Source of the DNA: Nitratireductor mangrovi
GTDB taxonomy: Bacteria > Pseudomonadota > Alphaproteobacteria > Rhizobiales > Rhizobiaceae
DNA: 64,000 nt
Direction: 5' to 3'
NCBI RefSeq assembly: GCF_007922615.2
Contig: NZ_CP042301.2
Span: forward strand, 3,100,001-3,164,000
The translations under genes were made by a program, and so were the position numbers. The notes beneath the pieces were generated by a model. It was not told the DNA's origin. It ran no database searches and was given only the letters and a program-made list of their open reading frames with translations. Below, piece after piece: positions 44,937 through 53,078 of the stretch (positions are counted from its first letter, which is position 1; every line of letters begins with the position of its first letter).

Positions 44937-45362
44937 ATGAAAGTCGGGCATGCCATCACGGTGATGTATGCCGCGCCGCTGCGGCTGGCGCTTGCTTTTC
45001 TTTTTCTCCTGCTCACATCGGTGCAGCCGGGCCTGTTCTCGATGGCCAGCGCCAAGAGCCTGACCTCGGCCAAGCCCGCCGAGGTCGCACAGGCCCACAC
45101 TTCGCATGAGGCCGCGGACCATGGGCACCGCCACCACGCCGGCGCCGATGGCGGGCACGCGCAAAGCAAGGTCCAGCATCACAAGGGCGGCAAGTTCTCG
45201 GACAGCGGCTGCGAAGTCCATTGCGCGCTGGTCACCGCCTTGCCGGTCGACTGTCCGTTCCTGCGGCAACCAGCCTCCGGCGGCCACGGAGTGACACGCA
45301 TCGTCGCGCTCGTCGACGGCAAGACCAGCGTCCTCGCAAAACCTCCCAGACACCTGAACTGA
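44937..45362 (+). CDS. His-rich exported protein, likely metal binding
   Basis: About 141 residues from ATG 44937; ATGs at 44913 and 44964 are possible alternatives. A hydrophobic export segment (LRLALAFLFLLLTS) is followed by a run of about 60 residues with many His (HTSHEAADHGHRHHAGADGG...HHKGG), then two cysteines (CEVHC) and a third later. This would chelate copper or related metals outside the cytoplasm (inference from composition and operon). It is the first gene of the copper cluster. The stop codon at 45360-45362 is part of the structured RNA element described below. Confidence 0.7.
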   Translation: MKVGHAITVMYAAPLRLALAFLFLLLTSVQPGLFSMASAKSLTSAKPAEVAQAHTSHEAADHGHRHHAGADGGHAQSKVQHHKGGKFSDSGCEVHCALVTALPVDCPFLRQPASGGHGVTRIVALVDGKTSVLAKPPRHLN

Positions 45363-45436
45363 CGCGCCCGCATCGGGCGGAGCCTGCCGCGTGACGTTTC
45401 GTGTCACGACGGCGCGATCCCTCGTTCAGTTCAGGT
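45352..45436 (+). ncRNA. predicted three-way-junction RNA between first and second copper genes
   Basis: P1: ACCTGAACTGACG (45352-45364) pairs with CG-T-TCAGTTCAGGT (45423-45436), 13 bp with one bulged U. P2: CGCCCG/CGGGCG (45365-45379), 3-nt loop, directly stacked on P1. P3: GCCGCGTGAC/GTCACG-A-CGGC (45386-45413), 7-nt loop, one bulged A. P1 includes the upstream UGA stop and the AGGT that serves as ribosome site for the gene at 45444, 7 nt away. This suggests that a terminating ribosome frees the next gene's site. Computed only by eye. Confidence 0.6.
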
Positions 45437-45443
45437 ACTCAGG

Positions 45444-45674
45444 ATGAAACTTGCATTCGTTGCGGTGCTCGCGCCGCTTTCGGTGACCGCATGTGCGGCG
45501 ACACCACCGGTCGCGCTGCCAGCCTACAACGCAGCCGACCCCGCGATGGGCGTACGCGAGACCAGCTATCGTCCCGTCGTGGCTGATTATTACCACCGCC
45601 AGCCCGTCGGCCCGCAGGATTGGCGGCGCCTCAACGAGCGGCTGTCGCCGGCTTCGAAAGGAGCCGGGTCATGA
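45444..45674 (+). CDS. small lipoprotein of the copper operon
   Basis: 76 residues. A lipoprotein signal ends at VTAC (Cys17 would be lipidated), followed by a short Pro/Ala/Tyr-rich polar part (YYHRQPVGPQDWRRLNERL). AGGT is 7 nt upstream of the ATG within the P1 stem. The end overlaps the TolC-like gene in ATGA form, so translation is coupled. No named family; a periplasmic anchored accessory for the TolC-like protein is possible. Confidence 0.65.
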   Translation: MKLAFVAVLAPLSVTACAATPPVALPAYNAADPAMGVRETSYRPVVADYYHRQPVGPQDWRRLNERLSPASKGAGS

Positions 45675-47119
45675 GGATCGGCATTGCCAAAATGAGCGCC
45701 GTCGCGGCGCTGTCTCTTCTGACCGCCGGCTGCGCCACGACGGGAGCGGTCGACACCGATCCCTTGAACGCCTTTGCGCCCGTCTCCGACCGGACCGCGT
45801 CGGTGACCGGCAAGCAGACAGTCTGGCTCCAGTCCGCCGAGGAGGCGCGCAAGATCGGCGACCGCGTACAGGCGCTTGTCCGAAACAGGACGGTCGGGCC
45901 CGACACGGCCGTGCAGGTGGCGCTCCTCAACAACAAGGGGCTTCAGGCCGCCTATGCCGATGTAGGCCTGTCCCAGGCCGAGGTCTGGCAGCAGAGCCTG
46001 CTCGTCAACCCGACCGTCTCGGTCGGGCTGACCGGCGTCGACCCGGTCCGCTCGATCGAGGCGACGGTGGCCAACAACATCCTTGCCGTGATCACGCGGC
46101 CTCAGCGTATGGCCATCGCCGATACTCGGCTGAGGCAGGCTCAGTTGCGGGCCGCCGAAGAAACCTTGCGCCTGGCCGCCGACACGCGGCGCGCGTGGAT
46201 CGACGCGGTTTCGGCATGGGAAAGGGTTGCCTATCTCAACCAGGCCCAGGCGGCCGCCGATGCCGCCTCGGAACTTGCCCAGAAGCTCGGCGAGACCGGC
46301 GCCTTCACCAAGTCGGGCCAGGCGCGGGAGCACGTGTTCTACGCCGAATTGGCGGGCCAGACCGCGGAAGCGCGGATGCAGGCGCGCATGGCCAAGGAGG
46401 CGCTGACCCGCCTGATGGGTCTTTGGGGCTCCGACCTCGACTATCAGGTGCCCAACGCACTGCCGCCGCTGCCGAAGCGGCCAACTGCGAAGCGGGCGAT
46501 CGAGGCGGAGGCGCTGCGCAACCGCGTCGACCTGGAGGTGGCGCGGCTGGAACTGGAATCCCTTGCCCGCGCCTACGGGCTGACCTCGGCGACCCGCTAC
46601 CTGACCGATCTCGAGATCATCTCCGGCGCCGAAGTCGAGCGCGAAGAGGAGGATGGCGCCACCACCACGACCACGCCCGTGATCGAACTGGAGTTCGCGA
46701 TCCCGATCTTCGACAGCGGCCAGGCACGCCTGCGCAAGGCCGAACTCGCCTACATGCGGGCGGCGAACCTCTTGGCGGAGAAAGCGGTGCACGTTCGTTC
46801 CGAGGCCCGCAGCGCCTATGACGGCTATCGATCGAGCTATGACATCGCCCGGCATTACCGCAACAATGTCGTGCCGTTGAGGACGACCATCGAGGAAGAG
46901 TCGGTGCTGACCTACAACGGCATGATCACCAACACATTCGAGCTTCTGGCCGACACCCGCGCCAGGATTGGCGCGATCATGCTGTCGCTGAACGCCAAGC
47001 GCCAGTTCTGGCTGGCCGACGTCGACCTGGGCACCGCAATTCATGGCGGCGGCTCGGGTTCCTCGCCCGCAATGGCGACGGAGGTCGCGGCGGCTGGCGA
47101 CGGCGGCGGCGGACATTGA
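45671..47119 (+). CDS. TolC-family outer membrane lipoprotein
   Basis: 482 residues. A lipobox LLTAGC (about 17-22) and a TolC-like pattern: long helical repeats with VQVALLNNKGLQAAYADVGLSQAEVWQQ and a second half EAEALRNRVDLEVARLELESLA. It resembles the outer membrane channels of CusC/NodT type. No RND or membrane-fusion protein is encoded in the window, so either a remote partner is used or it acts with the periplasmic copper proteins. Overlaps the lipoprotein gene by ATGA and precedes the oxidase gene by 17 bp. Confidence 0.8.
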   Translation: MRIGIAKMSAVAALSLLTAGCATTGAVDTDPLNAFAPVSDRTASVTGKQTVWLQSAEEARKIGDRVQALVRNRTVGPDTAVQVALLNNKGLQAAYADVGLSQAEVWQQSLLVNPTVSVGLTGVDPVRSIEATVANNILAVITRPQRMAIADTRLRQAQLRAAEETLRLAADTRRAWIDAVSAWERVAYLNQAQAAADAASELAQKLGETGAFTKSGQAREHVFYAELAGQTAEARMQARMAKEALTRLMGLWGSDLDYQVPNALPPLPKRPTAKRAIEAEALRNRVDLEVARLELESLARAYGLTSATRYLTDLEIISGAEVEREEEDGATTTTTPVIELEFAIPIFDSGQARLRKAELAYMRAANLLAEKAVHVRSEARSAYDGYRSSYDIARHYRNNVVPLRTTIEEESVLTYNGMITNTFELLADTRARIGAIMLSLNAKRQFWLADVDLGTAIHGGGSGSSPAMATEVAAAGDGGGGH

Positions 47120-47136
47120 GCAGGAGAACCGGAAAA

Positions 47137-48495
47137 ATGATCACCAGACGACAAATCCTCGGTGGTGGCGCGTTCCTTGCCGGAGCGGCCGCCTGGACGA
47201 AGACCGCAGCCATGGGCCTGCCCGAAGCGCCGATCATGGAATCGGCCGACATGCAGCCGCCATTGTTCCCGTCGAGCGGGCCGGACTACCAGCCCGTCGT
47301 CACCCTCAACGGCTGGACACTGCCGCACCGCATCAACAACGGGGTCAAGGAGTTCCATCTCGTGGCCGAACCGGTCGAGCGCGAGATGGCGCCCGGCATG
47401 ACGGGTTATCTGTGGGGTTACAACGGCCAGTCGCCCGGCCCGACCATCGAGGCCGTGGAAGGCGACCGGGTGCGCATCTTCGTCACCAACCGGCTGCCGG
47501 AGCACACCACGATCCACTGGCACGGCATGATCCTGCCCAACGGCATGGACGGGGTGACCGGGCTGACCCAGCCCGGCATCCCGCCCGGCAAGACCTTCGT
47601 CTACGAGTTCGATCTCGTGAAGAGCGGCACCTTCATGTACCACCCGCATGCCGACGAGATGGTGCAGATGGCGATGGGCATGATGGGTTTTTTCGTCATC
47701 CACCCGAAAGATCCGGCCAAGCACCGGGTGGACCGTGACTTCGTCTTCCTACTCAACGCCTTCGACATCGACCCCGGCTCCTACGTGCCGCGTGTCATGG
47801 AGATGACGGACTTCAACATGTGGTGCTGGAACAGCCGTCTCTTCCCGGCCATCAGCCCGCTGGTGGTGGCCAAGGACGACCGGGTTCGAGTGCGCGTCGG
47901 CAATCTGACGATGACCAATCATCCCATCCACATGCATGGCTACGACTTCGAGGTCACCTGCACCGACGGCGGCTGGGTTCGCCCCGAAGCGCGCTGGCCG
48001 GAGGTCTCCATCGACATTCCCGTGGGCGCCATGCGCGCCTACGAGTTCGACGCGACCTATTCCGGCGATTGGGCGATCCACTGCCACAAGTCGCACCACA
48101 CCATGAACGCCATGGGCCACGACGTGCCGACCTTCATCGGCGCCGACAAGACCGAGGTGGCCAAGAAAATCCGGCGGGTGCAGCCGGAATACATGGCCAT
48201 GGGCAATCGTGGAATGGCCGACATGGGCGAGATGGAGATGCCGCTGCCCGACAACACGGTCCCGATGATGACCGGTTGGGGGCAGTTCGGCGCCATCGAG
48301 ATGGGCGGAATGTTCTCCGTCGTGAAGGTTCGCGAGGGGCTGGCCGCCGACGATTATGCCGACCCCGGCTGGTACGAGCATCCGGCCGGCACCGTCGCCT
48401 ACGAATGGACGGGCGACACACCCGAGCCGGCAAGATCCGGCGACACAAAAGAGATGGCCCCGGCCGATCCGCATGCGGGGCACAAGCAGGGATGA
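47137..48495 (+). CDS. multicopper oxidase
   Basis: 452 residues with a twin-arginine signal (ITRRQILGGG). Copper motifs in order: HWHG (about 126-129), YHPHAD (about 169), HPIHMHG (about 262-268) and HCHKSHHTMN (about 309), which make the type 1 site and trinuclear cluster. It is followed by a Met-rich segment (MAMGNRGMADMGEMEM), typical of cuprous oxidases (CueO-like), and a His-rich end (DPHAGHKQG). It oxidises Cu(I) in the periplasm. The ATG at 47137 has AGGAG upstream; a TTG 7 codons earlier is less likely. Confidence 0.93.
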   Translation: MITRRQILGGGAFLAGAAAWTKTAAMGLPEAPIMESADMQPPLFPSSGPDYQPVVTLNGWTLPHRINNGVKEFHLVAEPVEREMAPGMTGYLWGYNGQSPGPTIEAVEGDRVRIFVTNRLPEHTTIHWHGMILPNGMDGVTGLTQPGIPPGKTFVYEFDLVKSGTFMYHPHADEMVQMAMGMMGFFVIHPKDPAKHRVDRDFVFLLNAFDIDPGSYVPRVMEMTDFNMWCWNSRLFPAISPLVVAKDDRVRVRVGNLTMTNHPIHMHGYDFEVTCTDGGWVRPEARWPEVSIDIPVGAMRAYEFDATYSGDWAIHCHKSHHTMNAMGHDVPTFIGADKTEVAKKIRRVQPEYMAMGNRGMADMGEMEMPLPDNTVPMMTGWGQFGAIEMGGMFSVVKVREGLAADDYADPGWYEHPAGTVAYEWTGDTPEPARSGDTKEMAPADPHAGHKQG

Positions 48496-48533
48496 ATCTC
48501 CTTCAACCGACAAGCAACCAGGAAAGGAACAGC

Positions 48534-49022
48534 ATGCGACATCTGATCATGACCATCGCTTCCATCGCCCTGCTTACCGGCGGCGCGCAGGCGGCGGGAA
48601 GCCACGCAGGCGGCCACGGCCACGACGATGCCGAAATGGCGATCGGCAAGCCGGCGGAAGCTGCGAAGGCAAAACGCACCGTGACCATCACCATGTTCGA
48701 AAACGACGACGGCGCGATGCTGTTCGAGCCGGCCTCGCTTGAGGTCAAGGAGGGAGAGACCATCCGCCTCAGCTTCGTCAACAAGGGCGAAACCGACCAT
48801 GAGTTCGTGATGGACGACCATGAGGAACTCATGAAGCACAAGGAAATGATGGCGAAGTTCCCGGAAATGGAACACGACGATCCCAATTCCGTCCGGCTTG
48901 CGCCGGGCGCGAAGGGAGAGATCGTCTGGACCTTCGCCAGGGCCGGAAACTTCGCATTCGCCTGCCTCATTCCGGGCCACTACGAAGCCGGCATGAAGGG
49001 CGAGATCACGGTCAGCCACTAA
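48534..49022 (+). CDS. exported cupredoxin
   Basis: 162 residues: signal peptide ending at GGAQAA, a His-rich stretch (GSHAGGHGHDDAEM), then a plastocyanin/azurin-like fold. Type 1 copper ligands are His in TDHEF, Cys in FACLIPGH, the following His, and Met in GMKG. The 'HEFVMDDHEELMKHKEMMAKFPEMEHDD' loop is Met/His-rich, likely extra copper binding. GGAAAGGAAC precedes the ATG. It may pass electrons from, or copper to, the multicopper oxidase next to it. Confidence 0.9.
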   Translation: MRHLIMTIASIALLTGGAQAAGSHAGGHGHDDAEMAIGKPAEAAKAKRTVTITMFENDDGAMLFEPASLEVKEGETIRLSFVNKGETDHEFVMDDHEELMKHKEMMAKFPEMEHDDPNSVRLAPGAKGEIVWTFARAGNFAFACLIPGHYEAGMKGEITVSH

Positions 49023-49041
49023 GCAGAAGGGAAGGACAATC

Positions 49042-49329
49042 ATGAAACCCATCGCAACCGCGCTGGCCGCCCTCGGCCTGGCGATCTCTCTCACTGGTGC
49101 CGCCATGGCTGCCGAATACACCAAGGGCGAGGTGACCAAGATCGACGCCAAGCAGAAGAAGCTGACGATCAAGCACGAAGAACTGAAGAATCTCGACATG
49201 CCGGCGATGAAGATGGTGTTCGTCGTCGCCGACGACGCCATGATCGACAAGGTCAAGGAAGGTCAGACGATCGAGTTCATTGCCGAAAGGGTGAACGGCC
49301 GCATCACGGTCACCGAGATCAAGGAATAA
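49042..49329 (+). CDS. CusF-like periplasmic copper-binding protein
   Basis: 95 residues with a cleavable signal ending at AAMAAE. The OB-fold contains ITIK-HEELKNLDMPAMKMVFVV: His, Met and Met in the spacing of CusF, which coordinates Cu(I). It closes the operon, followed by a 12-bp hairpin. Confidence 0.88.
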   Translation: MKPIATALAALGLAISLTGAAMAAEYTKGEVTKIDAKQKKLTIKHEELKNLDMPAMKMVFVVADDAMIDKVKEGQTIEFIAERVNGRITVTEIKE

Positions 49330-49335
49330 CGTGAG

Positions 49336-49368
49336 CGCCGGCAGCCGCGGCCAGCACGGCTGCCGGCG
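49336..49368 (+). terminator. hairpin after the copper operon
   Basis: CGCCGGCAGCCG (49336-49347) pairs with CGGCTGCCGGCG (49357-49368), a 12-bp perfect stem with a 9-nt loop, 6 bp after the CusF-like stop. No U-run follows, so it may be a weak terminator or stability element. Confidence 0.6.
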
Positions 49369-49381
49369 ACACCTTGATCCC

Positions 49382-49505
49382 TTACCGCCCCTCGCCGCGC
49401 ATTTCGAGCTGGAACAGCGGCGTCGCGGGCTTGAGCGATTCATAGGCGACGCCGTCGGCGATCGCGAACTGGATGACGGTCTCGCCCGCCTCGGAGACGA
49501 AGCTC
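49382..49505. repeat. right 124-bp direct repeat flanking the copper operon
   Basis: The intact counterpart of 44755-44878. With the left copy it brackets about 4.5 kb carrying only the copper genes. Repeat placement at the 3' end of a gene resembles att-type duplications, but no integrase is present, and the 92 percent identity is lower than fresh att repeats would show. Confidence 0.85.
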
Positions 49506-49783
49506 ATCAGCCCGTCGCCGTCCTCGCGCTGAAAGCGCACCGAGGCCATTTCGGGATGAAGCGCGGCGCAGCCGGCCTCGGGAACGATGGCCGTCACGGC
49601 GTCGGTGCCCGGTTCGGCGAAAGCGACCGAGCAGCCGTCGGCCGACCCGACCTGACGCAGCCAGTAGCCGTCGGGCCGCACATCGTCCTCGGCGAGCGCG
49701 ATCGCCTGCCGGCCCGGCCCGGCCATCGTCTGCAGCCACGCCACGGCGACAAGCCCGGCAAGGCCGAAAGGCAAAATTCTCAC
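49382..49783 (-). CDS. small exported protein of unknown family
   Basis: 133 residues. A hydrophobic N-terminal signal ends near residue 19-24 (MAGPG/RQAIA). The mature part has two Cys (DGCSVAF, EAGCAAL) that may form a disulfide, and a Gly/Ala/Val pattern of a small beta protein. No family recognised. Its last 41 codons are duplicated at 44755-44878. Confidence 0.7.
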   Translation of the reverse strand: MRILPFGLAGLVAVAWLQTMAGPGRQAIALAEDDVRPDGYWLRQVGSADGCSVAFAEPGTDAVTAIVPEAGCAALHPEMASVRFQREDGDGLMSFVSEAGETVIQFAIADGVAYESLKPATPLFQLEMRGEGR

Positions 49784-49877
49784 GGCGAATCACCCTCGGT
49801 GAACCACCCCCGCGATGAGCTTGCGAGGCGCCGGCTAACGAAGGGTTAATTTATGCGGCAAGGCTTGCGCGGGGCCG

Positions 49878-50852
49878 TCAACCGCGCCGCGCGATGGCTT
49901 CGGTCTCCGGCACCGGACTGATCGGCCGGCCTTCGGCGAACCAGCCGACGAGGTTGTCGACCACCAGATCGGCCATCGCCTGGCGGGTGTGGACGGAGGC
50001 CGAACCGACATGCGGCAACAGCGTCGCGTTGTCGACGTCGAGCAGGGCCTGCGGCACGCGCGGCTCGTCGGCGAAGACGTCGAGCCCGGCGGCGCGGATG
50101 GTGCCGTTTTTCAGCGCCGCGGCGAGGTCGGCCTCGTCGACGGTACTGCCGCGGCCGATATTGACGAAGACGCCGTCCGGGCCGAGCGCGGCCAGGATTT
50201 CGGCATTGACCGCCTTTTCCGTCGCAGCGGTGCCGGGCGCCACCGAGATCATCGTGTCGACCGCCTCGGCGAGCCCCTTCAGCGTGTCGTGATAGGCGTA
50301 GGCGACACCGTCGACCGGGCGGCGATTGTGATAGGCGACCGGCAGGCCGAAGGCCTCGATGCGGCGCGCGATCGCCTGGCCGATGCGGCCCATGCCGAAG
50401 ATGCCGACGCTGCGGCCGCGCAGCGTCGCCCTGGTGAGCGGATAGGCGCCCTCGCCTTCCCAGCGGCCGGCGCGCAGATAGTTTTCGGCCTTCGCCAGTT
50501 CGCGCACCGTGTTGATCAGCAGCCCGATCGCGGTGTCGGCGACCTCCTCGGTCAGCACATCCGGGGTGTTGGTCACCATGACGCCCCTTTTCGCCGCATG
50601 GCGGGCGTCGACCGCGTCGTAGCCGACGCCGAAATTGGCGATGATCTCCAGCTTCGGCAGGGCGTCGATGAAGGAGGCGTCGATGCCGGTCATGGCGGCC
50701 ATGCCGCGCACCTGCCCGGCGAGCGCCGGATCGACGAGGGCGGGATCGGCCCTGTCGATCCGGACCAGGCGGAACCGGTCGCCGATCCGGCCGACGGCAT
50801 GCGGATGCAGCCGACCCGGGACGAGAATGACGATGTCTTTTGTCGCGCTCAA
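49878..50852 (-). CDS. D-2-hydroxyacid dehydrogenase (glyoxylate/hydroxypyruvate reductase-like)
   Basis: 324 residues from TTG 50852, chosen since GGAGAGG lies 6-10 bp upstream and no ATG or GTG lies in frame before the family's first beta strand. NAD domain fingerprint GIFGMGRIGQAIARR near 150; catalytic Arg and Glu around NIGRGSTVDEADL and DVFADEP, His in LPHVGSAS (about 284). It reduces 2-oxoacids such as glyoxylate or hydroxypyruvate with NAD(P)H. A hydroxypyruvate isomerase is encoded 9 kb away (59634). Confidence 0.87.
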   Translation of the reverse strand: MSATKDIVILVPGRLHPHAVGRIGDRFRLVRIDRADPALVDPALAGQVRGMAAMTGIDASFIDALPKLEIIANFGVGYDAVDARHAAKRGVMVTNTPDVLTEEVADTAIGLLINTVRELAKAENYLRAGRWEGEGAYPLTRATLRGRSVGIFGMGRIGQAIARRIEAFGLPVAYHNRRPVDGVAYAYHDTLKGLAEAVDTMISVAPGTAATEKAVNAEILAALGPDGVFVNIGRGSTVDEADLAAALKNGTIRAAGLDVFADEPRVPQALLDVDNATLLPHVGSASVHTRQAMADLVVDNLVGWFAEGRPISPVPETEAIARRG

Positions 50853-51015
50853 GATGGACCTCTCCGTACTGGTTGCGCGCAGCCTAGGGGGGCGCGGCGC
50901 GTCGGGCAAGCGCGGGCCGGCGGCAACGCTCGCAAATCCGTGAAGACGATTTCGGAACGGGTACCGCGAGACCGCGTTGACCCGTCGGAACCACAAAAAA
51001 GAAGGAGAGATTTTC

Positions 51016-51360
51016 ATGACCATGAAGCTTCTTGCAACGACTGTTCTCGCCATCGGACTCGGCATGGGCGGCGCGATCGCGCAGACCACCAGCGCGACCT
51101 CGAAGACCGGCTCCGGCCCGAATTTCAAGTCGGAAGAAGAGCAGATGATGTATCAGGACAACGCCGAGATCATGGGTCCGTTCTTCACGGACGAGACCAT
51201 GACGACGCTGCGCCCCGAGGGCGAGGTCGCCGAGACCTTCGCAGCGGCCGGCGCCGACAACCAGGCCGAGATCCGGGCCGCTTGTGACCGCGCTATGAGC
51301 AATCGCGGTTCCTATGGCACCGTTACGGTTGCCCTGTGTGAGCAGATCGGCCAGCTGTAG
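51016..51360 (+). CDS. small exported protein, no family recognised
   Basis: 114 residues with AAGGAG 9 bp before the ATG and a signal peptide ending near AIAQ (about residue 23). The mature protein is Glu/Met/Asn-rich (EEEQMMYQDNAEIMGPFFTDETMTTL) and carries two cysteines (ACDRA and LCEQ), suggesting one disulfide. It appears monocistronic, followed by a strong terminator. Confidence 0.75.
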   Translation: MTMKLLATTVLAIGLGMGGAIAQTTSATSKTGSGPNFKSEEEQMMYQDNAEIMGPFFTDETMTTLRPEGEVAETFAAAGADNQAEIRAACDRAMSNRGSYGTVTVALCEQIGQL

Positions 51361-51394
51361 CGCCATCAATGCCGGCGGTAAGCCGGCATGAAGG

Positions 51395-51428
51395 AAGGCC
51401 GGTCCGGACCATCCGGGCCGGCCTTTTT
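51395..51428 (+). terminator. rho-independent terminator
   Basis: Stem AAGGCCGGTCCGG (51395-51407) with CCGGGCCGGCCTT (51413-51425), one G-U pair, 5-nt loop, followed by a T-run to 51428. Confidence 0.85.
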
Positions 51429-51532
51429 CGTTTGGCGTAGCGCCTGAACGGACGGCGCAGCGGCAAGCACTCGGAGGGAGCCGCCGGAATGGGCCACGTA
51501 CTGGTCGCCGTCCCCGCCGAGATGTCAAAGCC

Positions 51533-51880
51533 TCAACGGAACTCTTTCACCACCTCGATAGGCCCGACGATGGCTGCGTTGAACGCATCGAGCTCTTCCG
51601 CGGGTATCCAGTATTCTCTCAGTGCGCGGCCACCTGCTTCCTGCGCGTCGTATTGCTCCAGGAAGTCACGGCGCACCTCAAAGCGCGTAACGAAACCCGC
51701 TCCGCTCTGCGGAACATTCCAATCACGAGCGATCCTGATCGCGTAGTCTTCTGACAGCACGGGATAGAAAATCGGCTGATCCGGCAGGCGCGGTGGGAAC
51801 GAGCGCATACCGCTTTCGCGGATAAGTGTGAGTTCGGCTGGGCCAACCGGCCGCCACAACGTAATCGTGTCAGGCTTCAT
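51533..51880 (-). CDS. hypothetical protein with one aromatic-rich domain
   Basis: 115 residues, no signal, no membrane helix. Aromatic and Pro-rich N-terminus (TLWRPVGPAEL, RSFPPRLPDQPIFYPV) followed by an amphipathic middle. Frame and composition look coding. It resembles short uncharacterised proteins sometimes labelled ADP-ribosylation/crystallin J1-like, but I cannot confirm this by eye. It stands alone between a terminator and a LacI gene. Confidence 0.6.
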   Translation of the reverse strand: MKPDTITLWRPVGPAELTLIRESGMRSFPPRLPDQPIFYPVLSEDYAIRIARDWNVPQSGAGFVTRFEVRRDFLEQYDAQEAGGRALREYWIPAEELDAFNAAIVGPIEVVKEFR

Positions 51881-52025
51881 GATGCGAGATTATCCAGTGG
51901 TGTTCCACCTTTCCACCGTCCAAGGCGGAACCACCGCAATCTCACAACTCTGGTGGAACTTCTTGCATTTGACATTCGGCTTTCGCCACGGACGTCAAGC
52001 GGGTGTCGAACGTCAATGCATTCCA

Positions 52026-53048
52026 TCAATTCCGCTCGACGGGCTTTCCGGTCGACTGGCGCACATGCAGCTCGGGCTTGATCAGTTCCTGCGAGGCGAC
52101 GACGGAAACGCCGTTGAGACGGTCGAGCAGGGCGCGCGCGGCGCGGCGGCCGACATCGCGCTGGCCGTTCCACACCGTGGTCAGCGCCGGGGTCGCGATC
52201 GCCGCCTCCTCCAGATCGTCATAGCCGGTGACGGAGATGTCGACGCCCGGCACCAGCCCGGCGCGGGCGATTCCGTTCATGAGCCCGATCGCGACAAGGT
52301 CGTTCCAGCACACCGCCGCCGTCGGCTTGTCGGGCAGCGCCAGGAACTGGCCGGCGACCTCGAAGCCGGCCTGCTTGGTGCGCGGCCCGGGGATGCGCCA
52401 GTGCGGCTTGACCTCAAGCTTGGCCTTTTCCATCGCGATCACATAGCCCTGGTAGCGGTCGCGGCCGGTCGAGGTGCCGTCGGTGCCGCCGATCATGGCG
52501 ATGCGCGTGTGGCCGAGCGAGATCAGGTGGTTGGTCGCCAGCCCGACGCCATAGGCGTCGTCGCCGCGAAACACCGGCACCTCGGCGCCCTCGACCGAGC
52601 GCGCGATCAGCACCGCCGGCAGGCCGTTGCTCTCGATCAGTTGGATGTCCTCGCGCGGCGTGCCGATCGCCGGCGACATGATGACGCCGTCGGCACCAAG
52701 CTGCATCAGCGTGTCGACGAAGGTGCGCTGCTTTTCGAGCTGGTCGTAATGGTTGGAAAGCAGGAAGGTCTGCCGGCTGCGGTCGAGCTCGCTTTCGATC
52801 GAGCGAAGGATCTCGGCAAAGAACGGGTTCATGATGTCGTGGACGACGACCCCGACGATGCCCGAGCGCGACGTCCTGAGGCTCGCTGCGCGGCGGTTAT
52901 AGATGTAGCCGATGGCGCGCGCATGCTCCTTGATGCGCTCGCGGGTGCCGTCGGCGACCAGCGGGCTGTCGCGCAGGGCAAGCGACACTGTGGCGGTGGA
53001 GACGCCGAGCGCCTCGGCGATCGTCGAAAGCTTGATCTTCTGGGCCAG
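52026..53048 (-). CDS. LacI family transcriptional regulator (CTG start)
   Basis: 340 residues if begun at CTG 53048. The N-terminus then reads MAQKIKLSTIAEALGVSTATVSLALRD, a full LacI helix-turn-helix; GGAGG lies 8 bp before the CTG. The nearest GTG (52988) would cut this helix in half, and no ATG, GTG or TTG lies in the frame upstream. The rest is a periplasmic-binding-like ligand domain (IVGVVVHDIMNPFF, VCWNDLVAIGLM, DISVTGYDDLEEA). An operator-like palindrome is 31-45 bp upstream, consistent with self-repression. EamA transporter gene is directly upstream on the same strand. Confidence 0.85.
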   Translation of the reverse strand: MAQKIKLSTIAEALGVSTATVSLALRDSPLVADGTRERIKEHARAIGYIYNRRAASLRTSRSGIVGVVVHDIMNPFFAEILRSIESELDRSRQTFLLSNHYDQLEKQRTFVDTLMQLGADGVIMSPAIGTPREDIQLIESNGLPAVLIARSVEGAEVPVFRGDDAYGVGLATNHLISLGHTRIAMIGGTDGTSTGRDRYQGYVIAMEKAKLEVKPHWRIPGPRTKQAGFEVAGQFLALPDKPTAAVCWNDLVAIGLMNGIARAGLVPGVDISVTGYDDLEEAAIATPALTTVWNGQRDVGRRAARALLDRLNGVSVVASQELIKPELHVRQSTGKPVERN

Positions 53049-53078
53049 GCGCTGCTCCTCCGCTCCCGTTTCCCCGGC

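Noticed and set aside
44697..45407. A 236-codon minus-strand frame opposite the His-rich gene
   Set aside because: No ribosome site or family; it merely crosses the repeat remnant and the antisense of the first copper gene.
45590..47116. A 508-codon minus-strand frame opposite the TolC-like gene
   Set aside because: Shadow of the TolC-family gene, which has lipobox and family pattern on the plus strand.
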